DNA of 64,000 bases from an uncultured Roseicyclus sp. GTDB taxonomy: Bacteria > Pseudomonadota > Alphaproteobacteria > Rhodobacterales > Rhodobacteraceae. Position 1 is the first letter of the stretch. Each line of letters begins with the position of its first letter. The stretch spans positions 644,397 to 708,396 of the forward strand of contig CANLLF010000003.1 in NCBI GenBank assembly GCA_947491935.1. Direction: 5' to 3'. Below are positions 1-8,038 of the stretch, piece after piece. The notes beneath the pieces are model-generated. The model ran no database searches. It saw only the letters and a program-made list of their open reading frames with translations, and was not told the origin of the DNA. A program made the translations under genes and the position numbers.

Positions 1-198
1 TGCATGGTCCAGCAACCGGCCCGCGCCAGAGGCCAAAGCCACGGCGCGTTCATTGGGCCAGCCATCGCGCGGCGCAATCACCCGCATATGATCGAGGCCG
101 AAATTCCACATCGCCCGCGCCGCGGCACCGATGTTTTCCCCCATCTGGGGACGCACAAGGATAAAGGCGGGTTGGCGGGCGGGTGCGGGATCAGTCAT
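1..198 (-). CDS. trmJ: TrmJ/SpoU-type RNA 2'-O-methyltransferase, 5' part only
   Basis: This is the N-terminal 66 residues of a gene that runs off the left edge of the window. The protein begins MTDPAPARQPAFILVRPQMG and continues with ENIGAAARAMWNFG, which is the N-terminal signature of SPOUT-class methyltransferases of the TrmJ family (2'-O-methylation of tRNA position 32). The AdoMet-binding knot lies outside the window, so TrmJ cannot be separated from other TrmH-family members by catalytic residues. The start is the ATG at 198. It is divergent from the ThiE-like gene, with about 110 bases between the starts. Confidence 0.75.
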   Translation of the reverse strand, partial: MTDPAPARQPAFILVRPQMGENIGAAARAMWNFGLDHMRVIAPRDGWPNERAVALASGAGRLLDHA

Positions 199-310
199 GG
201 GCGCGGCCATAAAGCGGCGGCGCCCGCGACGCAAGCGGCGCCCCATTGCCCGGCGTGCAAGCAGGCGCTATCAGCGCGCGACGACCCGACGATCCACCCA
301 GAGGTGCCCC

Positions 311-931
311 ATGGCCGATCCCGATCGCCCGCAGATCTACCTGATCACCCCCGCAGCCTTCGAGCCCGAGGTCTTTGCACCGACCCTCGCCGCCATCCTG
401 GACAAGGTCGACATCGCCTGTGTCCGGCTGGCGCTCGCTGACGGTGACGAAGCCAGCGTTGCGCGGGCCGCCGATCGCTGCCGCGAAACCTGCCATGCCC
501 GCGATGTGCCCCTGGTGATTGAGCGCCATGTGCAACTGGTGGAGCGCCTTGGCCTCGACGGTGTGCATCTGGCCGATGGCAGCCGCTCCGTCCGCGCGAC
601 GCGCAAGTCGCTTGGCGGTGACGCGATCCTGGGGACATTCTGCGGCGCGTCGCGCCATGACGGGATGACGGCGGGCGAGATCGGCGCGGATTACGTCAGT
701 TTCGGCCCCGTTGGTCAGAGCGATCTGGGGGACGGCACCCGGGCCGAGCACGAGTTGTTTGCCTGGTGGTCGCAGATGATCGAATTGCCCGTGGTGGCCG
801 AAGGCGCGCTCGATACGGCGGTGATCGAGCATCTGGCCCCGGTCACCGATTTCTTTGCCATCGGCCCCGAAATCTGGCGCGGCGACGATCCCCTGGCTGC
901 GCTGCAGGCGCTGATCGCGCCGTTGGCCTAG
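311..931 (+). CDS. Divergent thiamine-phosphate synthase-like (ThiE-fold) protein
   Basis: A 206-residue TIM-barrel protein with the ThiE/TenI pattern: an N-terminal IYLITP strand, LDGVHLAD in the middle, and GADYVSFGPV followed by PVVAEGAL near the C-terminus. True ThiE joins HMP-PP and thiazole phosphate. Several ligand residues usual in ThiE look replaced: the QxREK segment is CVRLALAD, the NDR/NDD segment is IERHVQL, and HLGQxD is HLADGS. It may therefore have a different substrate or no thiamine role. The ATG at 311 is chosen because homology begins there, although the frame is open upstream to 131. Its stop overlaps the convergent olsA stop in a shared CTAG. Confidence 0.7.
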   Translation: MADPDRPQIYLITPAAFEPEVFAPTLAAILDKVDIACVRLALADGDEASVARAADRCRETCHARDVPLVIERHVQLVERLGLDGVHLADGSRSVRATRKSLGGDAILGTFCGASRHDGMTAGEIGADYVSFGPVGQSDLGDGTRAEHELFAWWSQMIELPVVAEGALDTAVIEHLAPVTDFFAIGPEIWRGDDPLAALQALIAPLA

Positions 932-1785
932 GCCTTTGCTATCAGCGTGTGATCGGACACGACCTCACCCGTCTCCAATCCGTGCCGCACGGCGTGTTCC
1001 GCGGCCCGCGCCAAGGCCTTGCGGCTCTCCGCCTCTGTCACGGGCAGGGGCGCGTGGTAGATCACCTCCACCTGCCCCCGCTTCGGTGTTCCAAGCACCT
1101 GCAACAGCCCATCCCCGATGCTCATATCGCCCCACCACCCGTAATGCCGCGGATCCGCGCCGTCCGGGGCCGTGTAGCGCAGGCTTACCGGCTGCACCGC
1201 CAGACGGTGGCGCAGACGCTCGGAAAAAAACGCGGCAAACAGTGTCGTCTTGAACGGCAGCACAAGGTGGCCATCGGTCGACGTGCCCTCGGGGAAGAAC
1301 AGCAGGTGATGGCCCGCGATCAGGCGATCCTCGAACAGGCGCGTCTGCGCGGCGGCTTCGGCCCGGTTGCGGCGGATGAACACCGTGCCCGTGCCCCGCG
1401 CCAGCCATCCGATCCCACCCCAGCCCCGGACCTCTGCCTTGGCCACGAAATAGAGGCGCTTGCTGGCGTTCAGCACGAAGATGTCCAGCCAGCTGACATG
1501 GTTGGCGACATAAGCACCGGGTTGGCGCATCGGTGTGCCGATCACGCGGCGGCGGAGCCCGAGACACCGGCAGGCCCAGATGCAGACGAATTGCGTGATA
1601 TAGGGCGTGAGGGGCCGCCGCAGCCCCCAGATCACCCGTTCCGGTGGGCGCAGGATCAGGAGCAGCGGAAAACAGATCAGCAGAAGCGCGATCACCGGCG
1701 CCCCCCGCCGTATGATCCGCAGCCAGTCGCGCGGGCTAAGCCGCCTTGGCGCGGGCGTTGGTGCGCCGTCCCACGGCTCGTTCAC
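928..1785 (-). CDS. olsA: Lyso-ornithine lipid O-acyltransferase (PlsC family)
   Basis: A 285-residue membrane-associated acyltransferase. It has a hydrophobic segment at about residues 30-47, the HX4D catalytic motif NHVSWLD (His96-Asp101) and the substrate motif FPEGTSTDG at about 164-172. The PlsC family transfers an acyl chain to lysophosphatidate or lyso-ornithine lipid. The lyso-ornithine assignment rests on olsB immediately upstream. The start is a GTG whose bases overlap the olsB stop (GTGA), which suggests translational coupling. A plain 1-acylglycerol-3-phosphate acyltransferase role is the alternative, and the Rhodobacter OlsA family is known to do both. Confidence 0.82.
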   Translation of the reverse strand: MNEPWDGAPTPAPRRLSPRDWLRIIRRGAPVIALLLICFPLLLILRPPERVIWGLRRPLTPYITQFVCIWACRCLGLRRRVIGTPMRQPGAYVANHVSWLDIFVLNASKRLYFVAKAEVRGWGGIGWLARGTGTVFIRRNRAEAAAQTRLFEDRLIAGHHLLFFPEGTSTDGHLVLPFKTTLFAAFFSERLRHRLAVQPVSLRYTAPDGADPRHYGWWGDMSIGDGLLQVLGTPKRGQVEVIYHAPLPVTEAESRKALARAAEHAVRHGLETGEVVSDHTLIAKA

Positions 1786-2555
1786 CGCGCCGCCGCCTTC
1801 TGGTAGAGCGCGCGGCGGGCCTCCGACATCCGGGCCACATCCATCACCAGGCACACATCGATGCAGTTGAAGGGCCGGTCGATATAGGCCCCCTGCCCCA
1901 CAAACCCGCCCAGACGCAGATAAGCCTTGATCAGCGACGGGATCGCACGGGTCGCCGCGGGCCGGTCCAGATCCGCCTCATCGATCAGGTCCATGGGCTG
2001 GTAGCCGTCAGCCCGCGCCACCGGCCGTACATCCTCGGGCGCCAGGTGGCGATGGTGCAACAACGACAGCGGCGCGGCGAGCGGGGCGGGATCGATCCCG
2101 TGAAAACTGGCCACGCCAAACATCACCTCGATATCGTGTTCCGCGATGTAATCGGCCAGCCCGTTCCACAAATGCATCATCGCCGTGCCGCCCCGATACT
2201 CCGCATGCAGGCAAGAGCGCCCAAGCTCCAGAAGGCGCCGGTTCGAGCCGCGCAACGCGCTCAGATCATATTCGTGCTCGGAGTAGAATTGCCCGGCCGC
2301 CTGCGCGCCCTTGCTCCGCATCAGGCGGTAGACGCCGACAACGCAGTCATCCTCGGCACGACGGTGGTCGAGCAGCAAAAGGTGGTCGAAATGGGGATCA
2401 TAGCGATCCCTTTCCAGGCGCGCATCGTGATCGACAAGCGGGCCATCCCCCCCCAGCTCATCGACAAAAACACTGTACCGCAGGCGTTGCGCGGCGCGCA
2501 GATCCGCGTCCCCGGCGGCAAGGCGCAATTCAAAATGCGGCTCGTCAATCTGCAT
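1782..2555 (-). CDS. olsB: L-ornithine N(alpha)-acyltransferase (OlsB, hemolysin-like GNAT)
   Basis: A 257-residue acyltransferase of the OlsB/hemolysin family, which makes lyso-ornithine lipid from ornithine and 3-hydroxyacyl-ACP. Family landmarks are LRYSVFVDELGG near the N-terminus, LLLLDHR, VVGVYRLM, ELGRSCLHAEYRGG (the acyl-ACP/GNAT core) and VMFGVASFHG. The ATG at 2555 is preferred over open sequence upstream because the conserved FELRLA region follows it and a GAAAGGAAA stretch lies upstream. It is the first gene of an olsB-olsA operon. A perfect TTAA-N7-TTAA box lies about 100 bases upstream of the start. Confidence 0.85.
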   Translation of the reverse strand: MQIDEPHFELRLAAGDADLRAAQRLRYSVFVDELGGDGPLVDHDARLERDRYDPHFDHLLLLDHRRAEDDCVVGVYRLMRSKGAQAAGQFYSEHEYDLSALRGSNRRLLELGRSCLHAEYRGGTAMMHLWNGLADYIAEHDIEVMFGVASFHGIDPAPLAAPLSLLHHRHLAPEDVRPVARADGYQPMDLIDEADLDRPAATRAIPSLIKAYLRLGGFVGQGAYIDRPFNCIDVCLVMDVARMSEARRALYQKAAAR

Positions 2556-2652
2556 GGGCGCGCGAGGTTTCCTTTCGATGCGGGGGTTTAGCAGGACCTC
2601 GCCCATATGCAAGCAGACCACCCTGACTATAGACTAGCATTTGACGTTGACG

Positions 2653-2667
2653 TTAAAGCCCTATTAA
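2653..2667. promoter_or_regulatory. Putative CtrA binding site (TTAA-N7-TTAA)
   Basis: The sequence TTAA AGCCCTA TTAA matches the full CtrA consensus of alphaproteobacteria exactly and is followed by C. It lies in the 140-bp space between DUF3553 and olsB. Read on the minus strand, one half overlaps a possible -35 region, with TATAGT about 19 bases downstream, so it could control olsBA. chpT, encoding the phosphotransferase that feeds CtrA, starts 250 bases away. Function is inferred from the motif alone. Confidence 0.5.
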
Positions 2668-2695
2668 CCAATTCCGACTAAGTTCCGACAAACGT

Positions 2696-2899
2696 TCACG
2701 AGGGCTCGTCGATGACCAATGCAACCTTGCGGCCATCCAACACCACTTTACCCTCGTTTTCGAAGTTTACCGTTACTTTGCCGCCGATGTTGGATTGGAC
2801 CTGTCCCAGGCCCCAATCGGGCGCTCGCGGGTGCCGAACAAACATCCCCGGCTCCAAGATGGCCGTAATGTCCCCGGCGGCGGGATCCGTGTCGTCCAT
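2696..2899 (-). CDS. DUF3553 domain protein
   Basis: A 67-residue protein in which nearly the whole length is the DUF3553 domain: FVRHPRAPDWGLGQVQS followed by IGGKVTVNFENEGKVV and VALVIDEPS. The fold resembles the small C-terminal domain of UvrD/PcrA-type helicases that binds protein partners, but no function is established for the free-standing form. The ATG at 2899 is used; a TTG two codons upstream is possible. It is divergent from chpT with only 20 bases between the starts, so one promoter must lie inside the other gene or a leaderless transcript is used. Confidence 0.75.
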   Translation of the reverse strand: MDDTDPAAGDITAILEPGMFVRHPRAPDWGLGQVQSNIGGKVTVNFENEGKVVLDGRKVALVIDEPS

Positions 2900-2919
2900 G
2901 TTCAAAGGACCTGTTCATT

Positions 2920-3543
2920 ATGCGTGACGAGCTGATTGATCCAAGCGGAAGCCTAGCGGACCTTGTGGCCTCGCGTCTGTGTCACGATCTAATTAATCCG
3001 TTGGGTGCAATCGGCAATGGCGTTGAGCTTTTGGAGATGACCGGAAAGGCCGACGGCCCCGAGGTGGACCTGATCCGCGATGCCGTGCGCGCGGCCGAAG
3101 CGCGGATCCGGCTGTTCCGGCTGGCCTTTGGCGGGGCCGTACCGGACGCAAGCACCAGCCTGCGCGAGGCGACCCAGGCGGTGGAGGGGTATTTTCATCA
3201 GAGCCGGATCACCGCCACCTGGGGGGCGGATGGCGATCAATCCCGTCAGGATACAAAAATGGCGCTTCTGATGCTGCTCTGTGCCGAGGCGGCGTTGCCG
3301 ATGGGCGGCACGCTCTCCATCGCACCGGTGGCCAGCGGACAATGGACCTTGCAGGCCGAGGGGCCGCGCCTGAATGTGGATGAAAACGTGTGGAGCATCC
3401 TGCGCTTCGGCCATACCGCCGACAATCGCCCGCCGCGCCCGTCCGAGGCCCAGTTCCCGATCCTCCTGCGCGCCGCCGAAAGCATGGGGCGCACCGTGAA
3501 TTATGTCTTCGATGAGGATCGGTTGAGCATGTCGACCGCCTAG
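2920..3543 (+). CDS. chpT: ChpT-type histidine phosphotransferase
   Basis: A 207-residue protein with the ChpT dimerization/phosphotransfer helix [20 protein letters not shown], where His22 is the expected phospho-accepting residue. It is followed by a degenerate HATPase-like domain ending with a Leu-rich beta region. ChpT passes phosphate from the CckA hybrid kinase to CtrA and CpdR; in Rhodobacterales the route controls motility, gene-transfer agents and related traits. The length fits the family (about 200-225). The start at 2920 has AAAGGA about 14 bases upstream. The stop shares CTAG with the convergent carbonic-anhydrase-like gene. Confidence 0.83.
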   Translation: MRDELIDPSGSLADLVASRLCHDLINPLGAIGNGVELLEMTGKADGPEVDLIRDAVRAAEARIRLFRLAFGGAVPDASTSLREATQAVEGYFHQSRITATWGADGDQSRQDTKMALLMLLCAEAALPMGGTLSIAPVASGQWTLQAEGPRLNVDENVWSILRFGHTADNRPPRPSEAQFPILLRAAESMGRTVNYVFDEDRLSMSTA

Positions 3544-4058
3544 GTCGCGCGCAGGCCCGCCCGAAAGCGACGCATATTCTGCCGGTAATGCTCGGCCGAG
3601 GCCAGAAGGGTCGCGCGCGCGGCCTCGTCCAATTCCCGCACCACTTTTCCGGGCATCCCCATCACAAGGCTTCCGTCCGGGATCACCTTGCCCTCCGGTA
3701 TCAGCGCGCCTGCCCCGATCAGACAGCCGGAACCGATCTGCGCGCCGTTGAGAACCGTCGCGCCCATCCCGATCAGCGACCCCGCCCCGATGGCGCACCC
3801 ATGCAGCATCGCCTTGTGCCCGATCGTGCAATCCGGCCCGATTAGCAGGGGACAGCCCGGATCGGTGTGGCACACCACGTTTTCCTGCACGTTCGATCCC
3901 GCACCCACGCGGATCTCTTCATTGTCGCCGCGCAAGGTGCATCCGAACCAGACCGAGGCCCCGGTTTCCAACACCACGTTTCCGATCACATTGGCATCGG
4001 GCGCCACCCAGGTGTCGTCGGCGATCTGTGGGGTGAGGTCGTCCAGCGCGTAGATCAT
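3540..4058 (-). CDS. Gamma-carbonic-anhydrase family hexapeptide-repeat protein
   Basis: A 172-residue left-handed beta-helix protein. It contains many hexapeptide repeats and the family stretch [20 protein letters not shown], then CHTDPG and [10 protein letters not shown], which supply the metal-ligand histidines expected of gamma-class (Cam/YrdA/PaaY) proteins. The C-terminal [11 protein letters not shown] is typical. Many such proteins have weak or unknown activity, so carbonic anhydrase function is by family only. It starts inside the gmk stop (ATGA overlap) and is the last gene of yicC-gmk-this gene. Confidence 0.82.
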   Translation of the reverse strand: MIYALDDLTPQIADDTWVAPDANVIGNVVLETGASVWFGCTLRGDNEEIRVGAGSNVQENVVCHTDPGCPLLIGPDCTIGHKAMLHGCAIGAGSLIGMGATVLNGAQIGSGCLIGAGALIPEGKVIPDGSLVMGMPGKVVRELDEAARATLLASAEHYRQNMRRFRAGLRAT

Positions 4059-4708
4059 GGCATGTCCTCGAATTCCGATTGCAACCTGCGAACATGATCC
4101 ATCAGTGCAGGCTGTTGGGCCGCCTTCATCCGTTCGGCCTCGATGATCGTCTTCAACCGCGCCTCGGTCGCGCTGAGATCATCGTTGATCAGGACGTAGT
4201 CATAGCCGTCCCAATGGCTGATCTCGTCCCAGCTTTTGAGCATCCGCTTGGCGATCACATCCTCGCCGTCCTGGCCACGGTTTTCCAGCCGTCGGCGCAG
4301 TTCGTGGATCGAGGGCGGCAGGATGAAGATCGACAGGACATGGGGGGCCAGAACGCTTTTCTGGATCTGCTGCGCGCCCTGCCAATCGATATCGAAGAGC
4401 ACGTCGCGCCCCGCCTCGATAGCCTCGGAGACCGGCCCCATGGGTGAGCCGTAGAAATTGCCGAAGACGTGGGCATGTTCCAGCATCTGACCGGAGGTAA
4501 CCAGCGACTTGAAACCACTTTCGTCGATAAAGTGGTAATGCTTGCCATCGACCTCCCCGGGCCGCGCGGGGCGCGTGGTGGCGGAGACCGAAAAGCTGAG
4601 CGTGTCATCCCATTCCATCAACCGCCGGGCCAGCGTCGATTTCCCGGCGCCCGAGGGGGAGGACAGGATGATCAGAAGGCCGCGTCGGGTGCTGTCGGGC
4701 ATGGTCAT
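4055..4708 (-). CDS. gmk: Guanylate kinase
   Basis: A 217-residue GMP kinase (ATP + GMP to ADP + GDP). The P-loop [10 protein letters not shown] is at residues 16-25, followed by the GMP-binding [18 protein letters not shown] region and the lid. Length and order match bacterial Gmk. The start at ATG 4708 overlaps the yicC stop (ATGA); a second ATG two codons later is possible. The yicC-gmk pairing is common in proteobacteria. Confidence 0.95.
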   Translation of the reverse strand: MTMPDSTRRGLLIILSSPSGAGKSTLARRLMEWDDTLSFSVSATTRPARPGEVDGKHYHFIDESGFKSLVTSGQMLEHAHVFGNFYGSPMGPVSEAIEAGRDVLFDIDWQGAQQIQKSVLAPHVLSIFILPPSIHELRRRLENRGQDGEDVIAKRMLKSWDEISHWDGYDYVLINDDLSATEARLKTIIEAERMKAAQQPALMDHVRRLQSEFEDMP

Positions 4709-5601
4709 TCCACGTTCTGAACCTGTTCGCGCATCTGATCGATGGTCAGCTTCAGGTCAAGGCCAATGGCCGTCAGCGCCGCATCGCCGGATTTGGAGCA
4801 GAGCGTATTTGCCTCCCGGTTGAACTCCTGCATCAGGAAATCGAGCTTGCGGCCCACCGGCCCGCCGCCGGCAACGAGCGCACGCGCAGCGGCGATATGG
4901 GCGCGCAGCCGGTCGATCTCTTCAGTGACATCTGCCTTCACGGCCAGTGTGGCCAATTCCTGCGCCAGGCGCGCCTCGTCCACCACATCGCTGGCCTGCA
5001 GAAGCGCCGCAACCTGGGTTTTCAGGCGCGTGCCCTGGGCCGCGGATCGAACCGTGGCGGTCTCCGCGGCGGCGTCCGTCAACTCCGCGATGCGGGCCAA
5101 CTGAGCGTCCATGACATTGGCCAAGGCCTCCCCCTCCGCATGCCGCATGGCGGCAAAACTCGCGATCAGGGCCTCCGCCTCCCTCAGCAATTGCGCATGG
5201 TCCGGCAGGGCGGTCGCATCCGCCACGTCCCAGACCCCGCGTTGCGACAGAACCGCGGCGGCATGGGTGGGCGCCAGATGCAGGCCACGATCAGCGGCCT
5301 GCACCTCGATCTCCGTCAGGGCGGCCAGAACGGACGTGAGGGCATCGGCGTCCAACTGCCCGCCTGCGCCCGATGCGGAGCGGGCGAGTTTCAGCGTCAG
5401 CGTGACATTGCCGCGTTTGAGGGCCTTTGACAGCGCCGCGCGCAGGGGCTGCTCCAAGGCGCCAAGCCCCTCAGGCAGACGCAGCCGCAGATCGAGGCCA
5501 CGCCCGTTCACGCCCCGCATCTCCCAGCTCCAGCTCAGCCCCTCCGCTGCCCCATCGGCCGCGGCAAAGGCCGTCATCGATGCGAGGCGTTTTTCAGCCA
5601 C
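4705..5601 (-). CDS. yicC: YicC/YloC family endoribonuclease
   Basis: A 298-residue protein with the N-terminal signature [10 protein letters not shown] and the [20 protein letters not shown] stretch, and the C-terminal DUF1732 block containing [20 protein letters not shown]. Members of this family are metal-dependent endoribonucleases acting on structured RNA. It is first of the yicC-gmk-carbonic-anhydrase-like operon and overlaps gmk by 4 bases. Confidence 0.9.
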   Translation of the reverse strand: MAEKRLASMTAFAAADGAAEGLSWSWEMRGVNGRGLDLRLRLPEGLGALEQPLRAALSKALKRGNVTLTLKLARSASGAGGQLDADALTSVLAALTEIEVQAADRGLHLAPTHAAAVLSQRGVWDVADATALPDHAQLLREAEALIASFAAMRHAEGEALANVMDAQLARIAELTDAAAETATVRSAAQGTRLKTQVAALLQASDVVDEARLAQELATLAVKADVTEEIDRLRAHIAAARALVAGGGPVGRKLDFLMQEFNREANTLCSKSGDAALTAIGLDLKLTIDQMREQVQNVE

Positions 5602-5781
5602 AGGCGGCCCCGATGCGATTAACCATTTAACAAGTCTCCCCCCTGCGCGAACAATTTTATGCGTTATATAGGAAAAGGGATAAGGAACAGCCCCACGGCG
5701 TCAACCCGACGCTCTGGACTTAGGCTGAACCGGGGCAAATTGTTACGAGTTGGATCACACGCGGATCTAAGGAACCTGATT

Positions 5782-6474
5782 ATGACAAACGATACAACGC
5801 ACCCCGAGCCACGTCCCGCCCTTGATGCCCGCATCACGTCTGTCATCCGGTATTGGGATCAGTTGCGCGATGGACGCCCGGCCCCTGGCCGCGTTGAGAT
5901 CCGCCCAACCGCCATCAGCCGCCACCTGTCGCGGATCTGCATCCTGGAGCGCCCGCGCGCCGGAACCGTGCGGATGCGTCTTGCCGGTGCCACGATGTCC
6001 GCCCGGATGGGAATGGAGCTGCGCGGGATGCCGTTCCGGTCGCTGTTCCAGCTGGATGATCGCAGTGCCGCGATGGATGCCGCCGAAACAGCCATCGCAA
6101 CCCCGGCCGTCAGCATCCTGTCGTTGTGCCGTCAGGAGCGCACAGGCCTGTCCGCTGAGGCGACGATGGCGATCCTGCCGTTGATCGATACACGCGGCGG
6201 GCTGACCCGAGCGCTGGCCGTCTATTCCGAACGCCCGGCTATGACGCCATACATCTCGGACATTCGGGGCCGCTTCACCATCGACAATTCGTGGACGCTG
6301 GATATTCCGGAAACCGGCCCGGTGCTCGGGGCGATGGGGGGCCTGCACTTGTCGCGGCCCATCGCGCGGGTTGTGCCCCGCGTTGCTGCAAGCGGCGGCG
6401 CGGCCCAAATGTCCCATGCATCGGAAGAGAATGTTCGGCCCGTCTTTCAGGTGATCGACGGCGGGCTAGCGTAG
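5782..6474 (+). CDS. PAS domain protein (PAS_5-like)
   Basis: A 230-residue cytosolic protein without signal peptide. The segment from about residue 20 to 165 (VIRYWDQLRDGR, PTAISRHLSRICILE, TVRMRLAGATMSARMGMELR) is the pattern of the PAS_5/DUF PAS-like proteins abundant in alphaproteobacteria. There is no attached kinase, cyclase or HTH domain, so it is a likely single-domain sensor or adaptor whose ligand cannot be told. The ATG at 5782 has a purine-rich AAGGAAC upstream. It stands alone, divergent from yicC and convergent with the DAHP synthase gene. Confidence 0.65.
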   Translation: MTNDTTHPEPRPALDARITSVIRYWDQLRDGRPAPGRVEIRPTAISRHLSRICILERPRAGTVRMRLAGATMSARMGMELRGMPFRSLFQLDDRSAAMDAAETAIATPAVSILSLCRQERTGLSAEATMAILPLIDTRGGLTRALAVYSERPAMTPYISDIRGRFTIDNSWTLDIPETGPVLGAMGGLHLSRPIARVVPRVAASGGAAQMSHASEENVRPVFQVIDGGLA

Positions 6475-6496
6475 CACCGCCAGCCCCACCATCGCT

Positions 6497-7870
6497 TCAG
6501 CCCGCGGCGCGCAACGCCTCGCGGGTCGATGACAGCTCTTCCGCCACCAAAAACGCCAGTTCTAGCGATTGCGACGCATTCAGGCGCGGATCGCAGGCCG
6601 TGTGGTAGCGCGAGGACAGGTCCTCATCGGTCACCGCCCGCACGCCACCGGTGCATTCCGTCACGTCCTGCCCCGTCATCTCGAAATGCACGCCGCCCGG
6701 CACGGTCCCCTCCGCCCGGTGCACCGTAAAGAATTCCTGCACCTCGCGTAGGACCGATTCAAAGGGCCGGGTCTTGTAGCCGCTGTCGGACTTGATCGTG
6801 TTGCCGTGCATCGGATCGCAGGTCCAGACCACCGGATGGGCCTCTTCCTCAACCGCGCGGATCAGCTTGGGCATGTGATCGCCCACCGCGCCCGCGCCGA
6901 AGCGGTTGATCAACACGATCCGGCCCGCCTCACGCGCCGGGTTCAAAAGATCCAGCAATTCCTTGAGGTCGGAGCGCGTCAGCGACGGGCCGCATTTGAT
7001 GCCAATCGGGTTCTGCACGCCTTTGCAGAATTCCACATGTGCGCCATCGGGCTGCCGCGTGCGGTCGCCGATCCAGATCATGTGGCCCGAGCCCGCCAGC
7101 CATTTGCCAGACGTCGAATCAAGGCGGCAGAGCGCCTCTTCATATTCCAGCAGCAGCGCTTCGTGGGACGTATAGAAATCCACCTTCGACAGTTCATGGT
7201 TGGTCTCGGAGGTCAGGCCAGCCGCGGTCATGAAATCCAGTGCATCCTGGATACGGTTGGCCATGTCGCGGTATTTCTCGGCATCGTCATTGTCAGTGAA
7301 GCCAAGGGTCCAGGAATGGACGTGGTGAATATCGGCATAGCCCCCCGTCGAAAACGCGCGGACCAGGTTCAGGGACGCGGCGGCCTGGGTGTAGGCCTGC
7401 AACATCTTCTGCGGGTTCGGAATTCGCGCCTCGGGCGTAAAGTCCAGCTCATTGATGATGTCACCGCGGTAGGAGGGCAGTTCCACGCCGTCCTTCACCT
7501 CGGTCGGGGCGGAGCGCGGCTTGGCGAATTGGCCAGCCATCCGTCCGATCTTCACCACCGGCACCTTGGCCCCATAGGTCAGCACCATGGCCATCTGCAG
7601 CATGACCTTGAACGTGTCGCGGATGTTGTCGGCCGAAAACTCCGTAAAGCTCTCAGCACAATCGCCGCCCTGCAACAGAAATCCGTCGCCCCGCGCCACA
7701 TCCGCCAATTCGTGTTTCAGCCTGCGGGCCTCGCCTGCAAACACCAGCGGCGGATATTGCCCCAGCTGCGCCTCCACGGCCTCCAGCGCCGCTTGATCCG
7801 GATAATCGGGCATCTGGATACGTGCCTTGTTGCGCCAATCGGACTTCGTCCAGGTGCTTGCATTGGTCAT
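6497..7870 (-). CDS. Class II 3-deoxy-7-phosphoheptulonate (DAHP) synthase
   Basis: A 457-residue plant/Mycobacterium-type DAHP synthase, the first step of the shikimate pathway (PEP + erythrose-4-phosphate). Landmarks are FAGEARRLKHELADVARGDG, LLQGGDCAESF, RMAGQFAKPRS, the WTCDPMHGNT block and ECTGG near the C-terminus. ATG 7870 is preferred over an ATG four codons earlier because GGAG lies just upstream. It is divergent from the GlxA-type regulator with about 170 bases between them. aroK and aroB are also in this window. Confidence 0.93.
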   Translation of the reverse strand: MTNASTWTKSDWRNKARIQMPDYPDQAALEAVEAQLGQYPPLVFAGEARRLKHELADVARGDGFLLQGGDCAESFTEFSADNIRDTFKVMLQMAMVLTYGAKVPVVKIGRMAGQFAKPRSAPTEVKDGVELPSYRGDIINELDFTPEARIPNPQKMLQAYTQAAASLNLVRAFSTGGYADIHHVHSWTLGFTDNDDAEKYRDMANRIQDALDFMTAAGLTSETNHELSKVDFYTSHEALLLEYEEALCRLDSTSGKWLAGSGHMIWIGDRTRQPDGAHVEFCKGVQNPIGIKCGPSLTRSDLKELLDLLNPAREAGRIVLINRFGAGAVGDHMPKLIRAVEEEAHPVVWTCDPMHGNTIKSDSGYKTRPFESVLREVQEFFTVHRAEGTVPGGVHFEMTGQDVTECTGGVRAVTDEDLSSRYHTACDPRLNASQSLELAFLVAEELSSTREALRAAG

Positions 7871-8038
7871 GGGTGTCTCCAATTCCCGGGGTCGGTGCTC
7901 TCCTTACACAAGGCCCGCTTGGCTTCCAATCCCGCAATTCACCTGAATTCGGGATTGCGCGGCAGGCCAATTGGTGCTTTCGCTTTTGATCGGGAAAGAA
8001 GCGCTGCTGAAAATCCGCGTCTCCCGAAGGAAACGATG

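Noticed and set aside
5625-5637. TTAAC..TTTAAC pair upstream of yicC as a CtrA site
   Set aside because: The spacing between TTAA halves is four, not seven, so it does not fit the full CtrA box.
6806-8035. Large upstream in-frame extension of the GlxA-type regulator
   Set aside because: It is antisense to the DAHP synthase and shows no homology; the regulator starts at the conserved KRFVFVLLDQF region with a good ribosome site.
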